Shown here piece by piece: positions 1 to 8,100 of a DNA stretch of 64,000 bases (within the stretch, counting starts at the first letter, position 1; every line of letters begins with the position of its first letter). This DNA comes from Streptomyces sp. CG 926. GTDB lineage: Bacteria; Actinomycetota; Actinomycetes; Streptomycetales; Streptomycetaceae. The stretch covers positions 62,001 to 126,000 of the forward strand of contig NZ_QGGZ01000017.1 in assembly GCF_003148825.1 (NCBI RefSeq). The letters run 5' to 3'. Position numbers and translations under genes: made by a program. The notes beneath the pieces are model-generated. The model saw only the letters and a list, made by a program, of their open reading frames with translations, had not been told where the DNA came from and searched no databases.

Positions 1-192
1 GTCGGCCGCGATGACGCTGTCGAGGCCCACGCCGGCCAGCCGCAGCACCTCGCAGACCCGTGCGCGGGCGGCGGCCGCGGACTCCGGCAGGCGGCCCGGC
101 CGCCGCTCGCCCGGGCTCCGGGACTCGGCGGAAGCGGACCCGGAGACGGACCCGGACCCGGAAGCGGATGAGGATGAGGATGAGGTGCTCAT
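1..192 (-). CDS. Histidine-kinase-like ATP-binding protein, N-terminal part only
   Basis: The ATG at 190-192 overlaps the stop codon of the upstream STAS gene (ATGA), and the frame runs open to the window edge, giving 64 residues. A Ser/Gly-rich tail (about residues 1-30) is followed by the stretch ESAAAARARVCEVLRLAGVG, which resembles the first helix of RsbW/SpoIIAB-like ATP-binding proteins. The ATP-binding N, G1 and G2 boxes would lie outside the window, so kinase or anti-sigma activity is inferred from this helix and from the coupling to an anti-anti-sigma (STAS) gene. Such pairs usually form a partner switch in which the ATPase phosphorylates the STAS protein or binds a sigma factor. Confidence 0.6.
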   Translation of the reverse strand, partial: MSTSSSSSSASGSGSVSGSASAESRSPGERRPGRLPESAAAARARVCEVLRLAGVGLDSVIAAD

Positions 193-536
193 GACGTCAT
201 CGCTGACTCCAGACAGTCCGCCATACGGAAGGCGGGGGCGGCCCCGGTGACCTCGAACAGCCGCCGCACCGCCGCCTGCAGGGGGCCGGCGAGAACCAGG
301 GCCACTCCCGCGGCCCGGTGGGCCCGCTGTGCGTCGAAGAGGGCGTGCAGGACGGAGGAGTCCGCGAATCGCATACGGGAGAGGTCCACCACCGTGAGCG
401 CGAGGCCACTCGCCGCCGTCTGCGCGAATGCCCGGGCCAGGGTGGGCGCGTGGTCCTCGTCGATCTCACCGCGCAGGCTGACGAGTGCTATGCCCCGGTC
501 GATGGTCGTCGTGACGACCGCTTCTTCTCCGATCAC
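189..536 (-). CDS. STAS-domain anti-anti-sigma factor (RsbV/SpoIIAA type)
   Basis: This 115-residue protein is a single STAS domain. It starts at a GTG preceded by a good ribosome binding site (GGAGGATG). The phosphoacceptor region reads F-A-D-S-S-V (residues 57-62), so the serine equivalent to SpoIIAA Ser58 is present at Ser61, and the protein should be switchable by a cognate kinase. The next gene, an ATP-binding protein, overlaps its stop codon, forming an RsbV-RsbW-like pair. The pair is divergent from a PP2C phosphatase operon starting at 755, a likely phosphatase for this or a related STAS protein. The target sigma factor is not visible. Confidence 0.85.
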   Translation of the reverse strand: MIGEEAVVTTTIDRGIALVSLRGEIDEDHAPTLARAFAQTAASGLALTVVDLSRMRFADSSVLHALFDAQRAHRAAGVALVLAGPLQAAVRRLFEVTGAAPAFRMADCLESAMTS

Positions 537-616
537 CCCGACATCCTCCTACACCCGTGGCCGGGGCGGCCACGGAGTACCTCCCGAGCGTACGGGACCT
601 GCCCCGCCACCCGCTC

Positions 617-635
617 GGGTGACGGCTCGTCACCC
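617..635. promoter_or_regulatory. 19-nt perfect inverted repeat between divergent signalling operons
   Basis: GGGTGACG-GCT-CGTCACCC is a perfect 8-bp inverted repeat with a 3-nt centre. It sits in the 218-nt gap between the leftward STAS gene (start 536) and the rightward PP2C gene (start 755). The short spacer and the position between divergent starts suit an operator better than a terminator. No binding protein is known; the assignment is inference. Confidence 0.4.
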
Positions 636-754
636 TGTCGCACGAGGGCCCGGTTGCGGCGGGCGCGGTACATGGAGGATGGTTGCCGCAGGGCAATGAT
701 GTTTTTTCCGTCTTCACGAAGAGGTGAGGGGTTCGCACAGCGGGCCTTCGATGT

Positions 755-2422
755 GTGGTTCCTTCCCCGCAGATGACATCCGGTTCACCGGCAGCAGACC
801 TCCGGTGGAGCGAGGCCCCCTACCCCGTACTCGCGGCCGATCCCCAGGCACACCTGGTGTTCGTCAACGAGGCGGCCAGACTGGTCTTCCCGCAGGCCCG
901 ACCGGGTGTGAACCTGGCCGACGCGGTGCCCGGGTGGCTGGCGTCGGCCCACGCACGGCACGTGGCCGACGCCGTGCCCACGGCGCGGCGGTCGGCCGAC
1001 GGGGCGGCCCGGGCCGTGCGGGGACCGGTGGGCGAGGGATCCTTCGAGGCACATTCCACGGCGCGCGACGACGGCACGGTCGTGTGGTGGCTGATGGACG
1101 ACACCGGCCACCGACTCGCCCGTGAGGCACTGCGGACGGAGCGGGAACGCACGGCGTTCCTGGTCCGCTCGTCCAACCTGCTGCTGTCCTCGCTGAACCT
1201 CGACCGGTGCATGGACGTCACCGCGCAGCTGGCGGCGGAGCACCTCACGGACGCCGCCCTGGTGATCGCCCCCGCACGCGGCTCGGAGCTGCCGGTGGTG
1301 ACCTGCGTCCGCGGCGGCGCCCCGTCGGTCGCCCTCCTGGCCGTCGACCCCGCCGCGGTACCGGGGCTGGCCGAGGCGCTCCAGGGGTTCCCGCCCGTCC
1401 CGTCCCGATGGATCGACCCCGGCGCCGCGCCGGCCTGGCTGGTCCCGGACGACCTGGACGGTGTGGGGTCGATCGTCATCACGCCGCTGCCCGGCCACGG
1501 GGTGCCCGCCGGCGCTCTGGTCCTGCTGCGCGGCACCGGCGCCCCCGCCTTCACCGAGGCCGAAGAGGTCTTCGCGCGGCTCTTCGCCGCCCGCGCCGGC
1601 GCGGCCATGTCGGCAGCCCGCCTCTACGCGGAGCAGGCGTCGATCACCGACACCCTGATGCGCGAACTGCTGCCGCCCGTCCTGCACCAGGTCGCCGGAG
1701 TGGAGTACGCGGGCGGCTACCGCCCCGCGAAGGACCACGAACGGGTCGGCGGCGACTTCTACGACGTCCACCCCGCCACCGCCGACGGCGATGCGTCGCT
1801 CGTGGTGTTCGGCGACGTCTGCGGCAAGGGACTCGAGGCCGCCGTCATGACCGGGAAGATCCGCAACACCCTGCACGCGCTGCTGCCCCTGGCGGACGAC
1901 CACCAGCGGATGCTCAGCCTGCTGAACTCCGCGCTGCTGAACTCCGAGAGCACCCGGTTCGCCACGATGGTGCTGGCCTCCGCGGCACGGGACGGCAACA
2001 ACGTACGGCTGCGGCTGACCAGCGCCGGCCACCCCGCCCCCCTCCTCCTGCGCGCGGACGGGCGGATCGAGCCGGCCCCCACGAAAGGCACCTTGGTGGG
2101 CGTGCTGCCGGACATCTCCACCGAGACGGTGTCGGTGACCCTGGCCCCCGGCGACGCCTGCGTCCTGTACACCGACGGGATCAGCGAGGCGCGCGGCGGA
2201 CCGCTGGGCGACGTGATGTTCGGCGAGGACCGGTTGCAGCGGGCGCTGGCGGAGTGCGCCGCCATACCCGCCGAGGCGGTGGTGGAACACGTGCAGATGA
2301 TCGCCGCCCAGTGGGTGGGCGGCGGTCGGCACGACGACATGGCCATCGTGGTGATCTCCGCACCGCGAACCAATCACCTCAGCGCGGTGGACGGCCACAC
2401 CCGGGGCAGGTTCACCGCATGA
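755..2422 (+). CDS. PAS-GAF-PP2C (SpoIIE-type) serine phosphatase
   Basis: The 555-residue protein is cytoplasmic. A PAS-like segment lies near residues 20-120, a GAF-like segment near 145-290, and a SpoIIE/RsbU phosphatase domain near 310-545. Metal-binding and core motifs are visible: GGDFYDV (about 331), GDVCGKG (about 353), TDGISEA (about 472) and HDDMAIVV (about 526). Such enzymes dephosphorylate STAS anti-anti-sigma factors, freeing them to release a sigma factor. The GTG start has no clear Shine-Dalgarno; an in-frame ATG at 773 is an alternative. Its stop codon overlaps the start of the cobalamin-binding gene (ATGA), and a STAS gene follows, suggesting that the phosphatase is the output and the cobalamin protein a sensory input. 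The ligands of PAS and GAF are unknown. Confidence 0.9.
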   Translation: MVPSPQMTSGSPAADLRWSEAPYPVLAADPQAHLVFVNEAARLVFPQARPGVNLADAVPGWLASAHARHVADAVPTARRSADGAARAVRGPVGEGSFEAHSTARDDGTVVWWLMDDTGHRLAREALRTERERTAFLVRSSNLLLSSLNLDRCMDVTAQLAAEHLTDAALVIAPARGSELPVVTCVRGGAPSVALLAVDPAAVPGLAEALQGFPPVPSRWIDPGAAPAWLVPDDLDGVGSIVITPLPGHGVPAGALVLLRGTGAPAFTEAEEVFARLFAARAGAAMSAARLYAEQASITDTLMRELLPPVLHQVAGVEYAGGYRPAKDHERVGGDFYDVHPATADGDASLVVFGDVCGKGLEAAVMTGKIRNTLHALLPLADDHQRMLSLLNSALLNSESTRFATMVLASAARDGNNVRLRLTSAGHPAPLLLRADGRIEPAPTKGTLVGVLPDISTETVSVTLAPGDACVLYTDGISEARGGPLGDVMFGEDRLQRALAECAAIPAEAVVEHVQMIAAQWVGGGRHDDMAIVVISAPRTNHLSAVDGHTRGRFTA

Positions 2423-3522
2423 CCCCACAGCACGGCGCGGCCCCCACCACCACCATCACGACCCGCACCACCCGTACGGAGGCCCTGGCCGAGCGGGTGT
2501 GGGACGCCGTCATGGCCCTCGACGAACCCGCCGCGGTCCGGGCCGTCCTCCAGGCGCTGGAGGACCGCCTCGACCCCGAGGCGGTGCTGCTGGACGTGAT
2601 CGGTCCCGTACAGGGGCGGGTGGGCGAGGAATGGGCCGCGAACCGCATCACCGTCGCCCAGGAACACGCCGCGACCGCCATCAACGACCGGGCCGTCGCG
2701 GCGCTGGCCCTGCACCCCGCGGCGCGGACGGAGCCCCACCGGGGCCGCATCACCGTGGCCTGTGTGGACGGCGAATGGCACGCCCTGCCCGCGCGGTTGC
2801 TCGCCGAGGTGCTGCGGCTGCGCGGGTGGCGCGTCGACTACCTCGGCGCCCAGGTACCCGCCCCGCACCTGCTCACCCACCTGCACCGCACCGGGCCCGA
2901 CGCGGTGGCCCTCTCCGGCTCCATCCCCACCCGCCTGCCCACCGCCCACGCCACGATCACCGCCTGCCAGGCCGTCGGAACCCCCGTCATCGTCGGCGGA
3001 GCCGCGTTCGGCCCCGGCGGCCGCTACGCGCGTCTGCTGGGCGCGGACGCGTGGGCGCCGGACGCCCGCACCGCCGCGGACGACCTGGCCCGCGGGCCCC
3101 TGCCCCAGCCCCGCCCCGGCCACCAGATGATCGACGACCTCCCGCACCTGAAGGACCAGGAGTACACCCTCGTCGCCCGTAGCCGGCCCCGCCTGGTCCG
3201 CGAGGTCCTCGCCGAGCTGGAGGACGCCTACCCGGCCCTGCGCGACTACACGGACGTACAGCGTGAACGCACCGCCGAAGACCTCTCCCACATCGTGGAG
3301 TTCCTCGCCGCCGCCCTGTACACCGGCGACGAGGAACTGTTCTGCGGCTTCCTGCTCTGGACCGCGGACGTCCTGAACGCCCGCCGCGTCCCGGCCGCCT
3401 CCCTGCTGCCGGCCTTGACGCTGCTGCGCCGCCGGCTCGGGGACTTCCCCAGAGCCTGCGCCGTGCTCCGCGCAGGCGCCGCCCGTCTCACCCACCAGAA
3501 CGCCGCCCGGACCGCCGAATGA
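2419..3522 (+). CDS. Cobalamin-binding protein with CarH-type light-sensor signature
   Basis: The 367-residue protein has an N-terminal helical region (about 20-100) and a Rossmann-like B12-binding domain (about 108-225). The helical region contains W72 and E82-H83, exactly the W-x9-EH motif that in CarH photoreceptors caps the adenosyl group of AdoCbl. The B12 domain has the axial histidine H121 in EWHALP (a variant of DxHxxG), then 41 residues later S166-G-S, and GG at 193-194, close to the canonical spacing. No MerR-type DNA-binding domain is present, unlike CarH/LitR; the C-terminal 130 residues are helical and unrecognised. It is translationally coupled on both sides: to the PP2C phosphatase (ATGA at 2419) and to a STAS gene (ATGA at 3519). 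I infer a B12-dependent, possibly light-responsive, sensor acting on the partner switch. Confidence 0.85.
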   Translation: MTPQHGAAPTTTITTRTTRTEALAERVWDAVMALDEPAAVRAVLQALEDRLDPEAVLLDVIGPVQGRVGEEWAANRITVAQEHAATAINDRAVAALALHPAARTEPHRGRITVACVDGEWHALPARLLAEVLRLRGWRVDYLGAQVPAPHLLTHLHRTGPDAVALSGSIPTRLPTAHATITACQAVGTPVIVGGAAFGPGGRYARLLGADAWAPDARTAADDLARGPLPQPRPGHQMIDDLPHLKDQEYTLVARSRPRLVREVLAELEDAYPALRDYTDVQRERTAEDLSHIVEFLAAALYTGDEELFCGFLLWTADVLNARRVPAASLLPALTLLRRRLGDFPRACAVLRAGAARLTHQNAARTAE

Positions 3523-3929
3523 CGAACTCGCCCGACGCCCCGCTCCGCCTGTCGTGCCGGTACGCCGACGACACCCTCCGTGTGGAACTGCGGGGCGCTC
3601 TCGACCACCGGTACGCCGACCTCCTCGTCGAGGCCGTCGGTCGAGCCCTGGCCGACCACCGTCGGCCGTGCACGGTGCGGCTGGACTGCGCCGGCCTGAC
3701 CACCGTCGACCCGAACGGTCTGTCGGCCCTGCTGATGGTCCGCCGCCGTACCGACGAGGCCGGCGCGGTCCTGCACCTCGACGGACGGCCCCCGCAGCTG
3801 GAGAGGCTGCTGGAACTGACCGGCACCCTCGCTCATTTCACGGACCGCCCCGGATCCCGCGCCCCGCAGACCGGCCCCGGCGAGGACCCCGCCCGCAATC
3901 ACTCCGCAGCCCCGGACCCCAGCGCCTGA
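3519..3929 (+). CDS. STAS-domain protein with altered phosphosite
   Basis: This 136-residue protein has one STAS domain (about residues 8-110) and a Pro-rich tail. The usual D-S-S-G phosphoacceptor motif is replaced by D64-P65-N66-G67, so the position equivalent to SpoIIAA Ser58 is asparagine and cannot be phosphorylated in the usual way. It may act as a constitutive or scaffold STAS partner, as in stressosome-like assemblies, instead of a switchable antagonist. It overlaps the cobalamin-protein gene by four bases and ends the phosphatase-sensor-STAS operon. Confidence 0.8.
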   Translation: MTNSPDAPLRLSCRYADDTLRVELRGALDHRYADLLVEAVGRALADHRRPCTVRLDCAGLTTVDPNGLSALLMVRRRTDEAGAVLHLDGRPPQLERLLELTGTLAHFTDRPGSRAPQTGPGEDPARNHSAAPDPSA

Positions 3930-4250
3930 CGCCCCGCACGAGCGGCCCGGTGCCGCACCGAGACCCTGCCGGCAGTGCCGCAACGGCGGTGGTGGGCGTG
4001 TCGCGTACCGGCCGGCCGACTGCTCCGGGGTTCATGACGCAATGGTCACTGCGACGTGCCCCACCCCGGTTCGTCGGACCAGGGCATGGAGCAGCGAAGC
4101 GTTTCACCTCCGCAGTGGAACCGATCGACCGGCTTCGCCCGGCAAGCGCATCCGGTATCCGGCACACCGATCTACGACGCCGCCGAACGGCTCCTGCCGG
4201 TCGAAGCCGGCGGCCGGTCCTCACGCGAGCCGGCGGCGCCCAAGTGGTCG
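3930..4250. other. Intergenic region between convergent signalling operons
   Basis: About 320 nt separate the convergent ends of the STAS gene and the ATP-binding gene. I see no coding frame that looks real and no strong hairpin, only short GCCGG/CCGGC complementarity near 4198-4213. Confidence 0.4.
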
Positions 4251-4676
4251 CTACGTGAGAAGCAGCCCCATCGTGAAGGTCACCTGGGCTCCCCCCAGGT
4301 GCCGATCGACCTTCATACCGTCGGTCATCTGGCGCACGATCCAGAGACCGTGCCCGCCTGCAGCAGTGCTCGGGTCGGGGGAGGCGCAAGGGATCGAGTC
4401 TTCGGCGAAGCCCGGGCCCTGATCGGTGACCTGGCAGCGCAGGGTGTCCGTGCTTCGGTAGAGCCTGAGTGTTCCTGATGCTCCGGCATGCCGTACGGCA
4501 TTGCAGGTCACCTCGTGCATGGCCAGGACGAACGCGGCAAGGCGCGGCTCGACGAGCCCTGCGGCGGAGGCCAGCACGTGCACCCGCAGGCGTAGCCTCA
4601 CCAGGTCCGCAGCGTGGAACTGCGTGTCGAGCAGCAGTTCTTCCGTTGCCGGAGCCCGGGTCGGTCGCACGGTCAT
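4251..4676 (-). CDS. Histidine-kinase-like ATP-binding protein (anti-sigma/RsbW-like)
   Basis: The 141-residue protein is a stand-alone HATPase_c domain. The N box HEVTCNAVRH lies at residues 54-63, the G1 box DQGPGF at 85-90 and the G2 box GGHGLWI at 107-113. Proteins of this size in Streptomyces act as serine kinases or anti-sigma factors in partner-switching systems. Its ATG overlaps the stop codon of the upstream MEDS-STAS gene (ATGA at 4673-4676), so the two are translated together and probably interact. Confidence 0.85.
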   Translation of the reverse strand: MTVRPTRAPATEELLLDTQFHAADLVRLRLRVHVLASAAGLVEPRLAAFVLAMHEVTCNAVRHAGASGTLRLYRSTDTLRCQVTDQGPGFAEDSIPCASPDPSTAAGGHGLWIVRQMTDGMKVDRHLGGAQVTFTMGLLLT

Positions 4677-5554
4677 CGAAGGGTCCCTTCAACCTCGACG
4701 AGAAGCAGGCTTGCCACCGCAGAGGCACCGAGGCGTCGGAGCAACTCCGCGTTGAACACCGAACAGTGGATTTCGACCCGCTGCCGAGGAGCGGCTTGCT
4801 GCACCTGCCGGATCACCTCGGCCGCGCAGGTCACCGACAGGAACGACAGCGGGGTGAGGTCCAGCAGCAGGGGACGACCTGTCGAGGATCTCCTGAAGGT
4901 GTCGTGCAGAGCCGCATGTAGGTGTGTGCGGGTCGACCAGTCGGCTTCGCCGACCAGCCGCAGCCCTTGGTCGGAGTGAAAGGATCCCAGCTCCCCGAGG
5001 CGCTCGAGCAGGGCCACGGGATGCCCGATGTGCATCGCCTCCAATGTTTCGGGGGTGAAGCGACGGCGGTCGTAGGTGCAGATCTCCGCATATCTCCGGT
5101 CGGAAAACAGTGCTTCGGCATGCGTTTCCCGGTGCATCACGCCCTCGACGTCCATGCCGAGGTCCTCGACCCACGCCATGTCGATGATCGACCGTAGCCC
5201 GGCATATCCCTCGTCCCGGGCCTGCTCGGTCTCCTCCCGCAGACGGCTCATTTGCTGATCGGCCGTGAACTTCCGGTGCGGCTGGATCAGTTCTCGCATG
5301 CTGGTGAAACGAAGCTGGCCCCGTTCCAGGGCGGCTTGGGATTCCCCGTGCGGGAAAAGCTGTCGGAACGCCTCGTCGTGGGTCACTGCCGGATCGGCCA
5401 TGACGACGACCTTCTCGTTCCGGGCCAGCCCCAGTTGCGCGAAGACCCCCAGCACCCCCCATCGCAACATGTCGTCCGCATAGTGCGCGAAGGCGTGGTC
5501 CCCCAGGCCCATCTGTTCGACCGCCAGGGTGTGAGCGTCCACAGGAACGGACAT
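4673..5554 (-). CDS. MEDS-domain sensor fused to a STAS domain
   Basis: The 293-residue protein has an N-terminal MEDS (DcmR-like sensory) domain, about residues 10-185, with the characteristic CTYDRRRF at 159-166, and a C-terminal STAS domain, about 197-290. In the STAS phosphosite region (F-L-S-V-T-C, 238-243) the Ser58 equivalent is Thr242 and the preceding Asp is missing, so phosphorylation is uncertain. The ATG follows a strong ribosome binding site (GGAGGAAAGGGG). MEDS domains are thought to sense small, perhaps one-carbon or hydrocarbon, ligands. The overlapping downstream ATPase is the obvious partner. Confidence 0.85.
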   Translation of the reverse strand: MSVPVDAHTLAVEQMGLGDHAFAHYADDMLRWGVLGVFAQLGLARNEKVVVMADPAVTHDEAFRQLFPHGESQAALERGQLRFTSMRELIQPHRKFTADQQMSRLREETEQARDEGYAGLRSIIDMAWVEDLGMDVEGVMHRETHAEALFSDRRYAEICTYDRRRFTPETLEAMHIGHPVALLERLGELGSFHSDQGLRLVGEADWSTRTHLHAALHDTFRRSSTGRPLLLDLTPLSFLSVTCAAEVIRQVQQAAPRQRVEIHCSVFNAELLRRLGASAVASLLLVEVEGTLR

Positions 5555-5751
5555 GGTCCCCTTTCCTCCGTCCTTGCCGGCTGTATCAGTTCCGAGGGAA
5601 CCGGCACGGCCACGATGAAGACAGTGACGCTACAACCGGCCGCTCCCGGACGGGCCCTCAGAGCGGTTTCCGCCGGAACTTGAACCGGATAGGACGGTTT
5701 CTGTCCGTGCAGCTCTCGAACACCACAACCGCCGCGAGGCGGGAACCACGA

Positions 5752-5985
5752 CTACGCTCCGTGGAGGCCGTCGTAGACGACCTCCATGAGGTCGGCGAGT
5801 TCGGCCGGCGCCGTGGTCGCAGCTGCCTCCTGGATTTCGCGGACCTCCTCGGTCAGGTTTGCGTGGAGGTGGGCCCGATATTCTGCGGTCTCCGCCACAC
5901 AGACCTGGGGACTCGAGTCCGTCTTCGCGGATGATCTGCGGAATTCGGTTCCTGACCAGTTTGCCCTTGAGCGGCGCCTTCCTTC
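5752..5985 (-). pseudogene. Frameshifted MazG-like (phosphoribosyl-ATP pyrophosphohydrolase-like) gene
   Basis: Two frames on the minus strand together spell a small MazG-like pyrophosphohydrolase: GKLVRNRIPQIIREDGLES in one frame, then QVCVAETAEYRAHLHANL followed by LTEEVREIQ and ELADLMEVVYDGL in another. The switch lies at a CCCC run near 5922-5928, where removing one C restores the frame. No start codon or ribosome binding site is obvious upstream of the first segment, which supports decay over a simple sequencing error. The gene lies in a zone of remnants next to the CRISPR-Cas island. Confidence 0.6.
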
Positions 5986-6329
5986 CCGCGAAGTGGCGGA
6001 TGCGCGCCGGCGCGCGCTGAAGGTACGTGAGTGTTCCGTTCGCATTCCGGCGTCGTCGAACGGGCGCCTCGGGCGGCTGATCACGCTGTGGGCCGGCGGC
6101 TACGCCGCCAGGACCAGCCGCCCATGTAGCGGCGGGGGGCCGAACACGCCTGGTGCAGGCCGAATTCAACGCTCCGTAGTCAGCACCGATCCAGCACCGG
6201 GTCAGCATCACATCATCGAACCTTGGCGTTTTCGTGCATATCTGACGCCCCGGTGTCCGCGTCGTTCGGCAGCGTGGGAAGAAGCGGCCCCCAGGTTGGT
6301 GTGGTGTTTGCGAGGGTATCGGCCCGGCC

Positions 6330-6518
6330 AACTATGGTGGCCCGCCACATACACGGCTGACCTGGGTGTTCCTATGGTGTGGCGACACAACGACGTCCCC
6401 CGCCCCTCCTCGGAAGTGGTGACCATGGCTGCCGCAACACCCACATCCACACAGCCCAGACACATCAGGCGCATCGACGCTGCCAGTCTGATCGGGACGA
6501 CCGTCGAGTGGTACGACA
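6330..6518 (+). repeat. Left copy of a diverged 189-nt direct repeat (MFS gene 5' end and promoter)
   Basis: This segment matches 21652-21840 in the same orientation and with the same length. The first about 55 nt (promoter/operator region) is nearly identical, while the coding part is only moderately similar. The match ends inside the codons for EWYD. The two copies bracket about 15 kb that includes the whole CRISPR-Cas locus. Confidence 0.75.
6425..6518 (+). pseudogene. Truncated 5' end of an MFS transporter gene
   Basis: From the ATG at 6425 the frame encodes about 31 residues ending in DAASLIGTTVEWYD, matching AASLIGTTIEWYD at the start of the intact MFS transporter at 21745. After this the similarity stops and the frame continues into unrelated sequence. 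The rest of the gene, including all but the start of the first membrane helix, is absent, so it is a remnant. Confidence 0.75.
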
Positions 6519-7114
6519 ACTCATCCGATCAGGGCTATGACCTGCCATTTCCCTGGATCTCGGTAACAGAGGTCAGCACGGAACCAGCACGGGTCGAGGA
6601 CATGGCTGCCTGGTACCGACGGAGCGGCGTCGTGGCGCCCGCCAACGGGTGGACTGGCCGACTGGGGCCGACTGAGGCCGACTGCAGAGTGTTGCCCAGC
6701 CGCCATCCCGAGCCTCTGGACGCCAGCGAGGTGAAGGGCTGCGACCGCTCTCCGATTCCGGCCGCTGGTTAGCGGGAGTGTCCTACGACCCTGTGGGTAC
6801 TGGACGTTCCATGGCGGTTCCCTCGGGCAGGTTGGTGCGCGCAGGGTGGCGTACCTCTGCGCTGCGGGGGAGCTCGACCGCCCGGCGCCGGGCGTAGGCG
6901 ATGTGGGCATCGTCGAGGGCACTCGGCGGGTTCGGCAGAGGCGACCGAAGCTGGAGTCCGTGTCGCCGGGGACGTGGCGAGACACCGCTCAGTCACTGCC
7001 GCGGGTCCGCACCTGCGAGCAGAGGGATCGGGCCACCTCCACATCGAAGGGAAGAGATCTTCCGTTTTCGCCCCCGATGCCTGGAGAATCACCCCCACCG
7101 TCAATGAGGGGTCG
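6519..7114. other. Region without a recognisable intact gene
   Basis: Open frames exist here only because of high GC. The minus-strand stretch about 6776-6910 (DDAHIAYARRRAVELPRS) looks protein-like and ends at a stop near 6779, so it may be a C-terminal remnant, but I cannot name a family. An AGGGG ribosome binding site for the next gene lies at about 7106-7110. Confidence 0.35.
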
Positions 7115-7594
7115 ATGTTGCCGCGCCACACTGCCACCGTAGCCGCATTACTGATGATCACGTCGTCCTTCCTGGCCAGTTGCGGCGGGAACGCCTCGCC
7201 GCCCGCGCTGCCCTCGCAGTACGGCAAGAGCCTCGACGAAGCGGACAAGGCCGCACGGAAAGCGGGCTACGACAACATCGGGGGGTATGGCACCGCTGAC
7301 GCTGGGCTAACCCAAGGCAGCGGTAGCGCGTGGGTGGTCTGCGAGCAGAAGTCCTACCGCTGGAGCGAAGACGACGACTGGAACATCCAGTTCAACCTCG
7401 TCGCCGAGACCGCGGACTGCCCCGGCGGTGTCCCGATTCCGGGGCTGAAGGAGAAGTACGCCGCGAAGTACGGAACAGGTTCCTCTGCCCCCGCGCCGCG
7501 TACCCCCGCAGGCCGGAGCGACGACCTGGACGGTGACGGGTATGTGGACGACCCTTGCCCAGACAAGAGCATCCCGCTCTGGGCGGAGTGCTGA
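7115..7594 (+). CDS. Secreted lipoprotein with PASTA-like segment
   Basis: The 159-residue protein starts at an ATG with an AGGGG site just upstream. Residues 1-25 form a lipoprotein signal peptide with lipobox LASC, so Cys24 would be lipidated and the protein held on the outer face of the membrane. A segment around residues 34-60 (GKSLDEADKAARKAGYDN) resembles the start of PASTA-type repeats found in other actinobacterial lipoproteins. The C-terminus is Asp-rich (DLDGDGYVDDPCPD, calcium-loop-like). It lies between the truncated MFS gene and CRISPR array 1 and has no clear partner. Function unknown. Confidence 0.7.
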   Translation: MLPRHTATVAALLMITSSFLASCGGNASPPALPSQYGKSLDEADKAARKAGYDNIGGYGTADAGLTQGSGSAWVVCEQKSYRWSEDDDWNIQFNLVAETADCPGGVPIPGLKEKYAAKYGTGSSAPAPRTPAGRSDDLDGDGYVDDPCPDKSIPLWAEC

Positions 7595-7869
7595 CACGGG
7601 TGCAGAGAGGCCTCTGCCGACAGCCCGGCGGTGGCTCACAGACGTGCCCGTCGGTGGTGTCAGACCTGGCAGTGCCGCCGGTGCGCGAATCCGCGGTTTT
7701 GCGCCGCCGAGCCTGAGGCGCTGTACCTACTCGATGTGGTCACCGGCGCAGCCGCGCTCACGGCGGTGGATGGCTGTTGGGCTGTGCTCGCCATTGCTCA
7801 GGGGGAGTTGAGGCCAGAGAGTCACGCACGCATTCGGCAAGGCTACGGCTCGCTGTTCGAAGGTGGTCA

Positions 7870-8010
7870 CTGACCGCTCGTACACAAGCGGCCATTTCCC
7901 GGTTGTGGAACTTGGGGCCGCGGTGCCGTTTGAGGTACCAGGTGCCTCCGCCGGCCCCAGCCAGCCGATATACCCGGCTGTCGGTGCGCACCCTCAGCTG
8001 CGTCAAGGAT
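7870..8010 (-). pseudogene. Remnant of a phosphotransferase-like (APH family) gene
   Basis: On the minus strand the frame reads SRVYRLAGAGGGTWYLKRHR and then GPKFHNREMAAC, resembling the nucleotide-binding N-lobe (the YLKRH lysine strand and following helix) of aminoglycoside/choline phosphotransferase-like proteins. The catalytic loop and remainder are missing. On the opposite strand 7631-7873 has a protein-like frame (EALYLLDVVTGAAALTAVDG) that overlaps it and that I do not recognise. The 7595-8100 stretch is best read as debris beside the old end of array 1. Confidence 0.35.
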
Positions 8011-8100
8011 CGATTGCGCCCCTTCCAGCAGGGGTCTCCGAGGATCCCGACGCGCCGGTCTTGGGCAGTGGTACGTGCGCTCACTCGGTTGTCGCCCGGA

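Noticed and set aside
785..2428. Long open frame antisense to the PP2C phosphatase gene
   Set aside because: It is a by-product of GC-rich third positions; composition is Gly/Arg/His-rich and no domain is recognisable.
6521..6985. Possible gene on the minus strand after the truncated MFS copy
   Set aside because: No family, no ribosome site, and composition unlike real proteins here.
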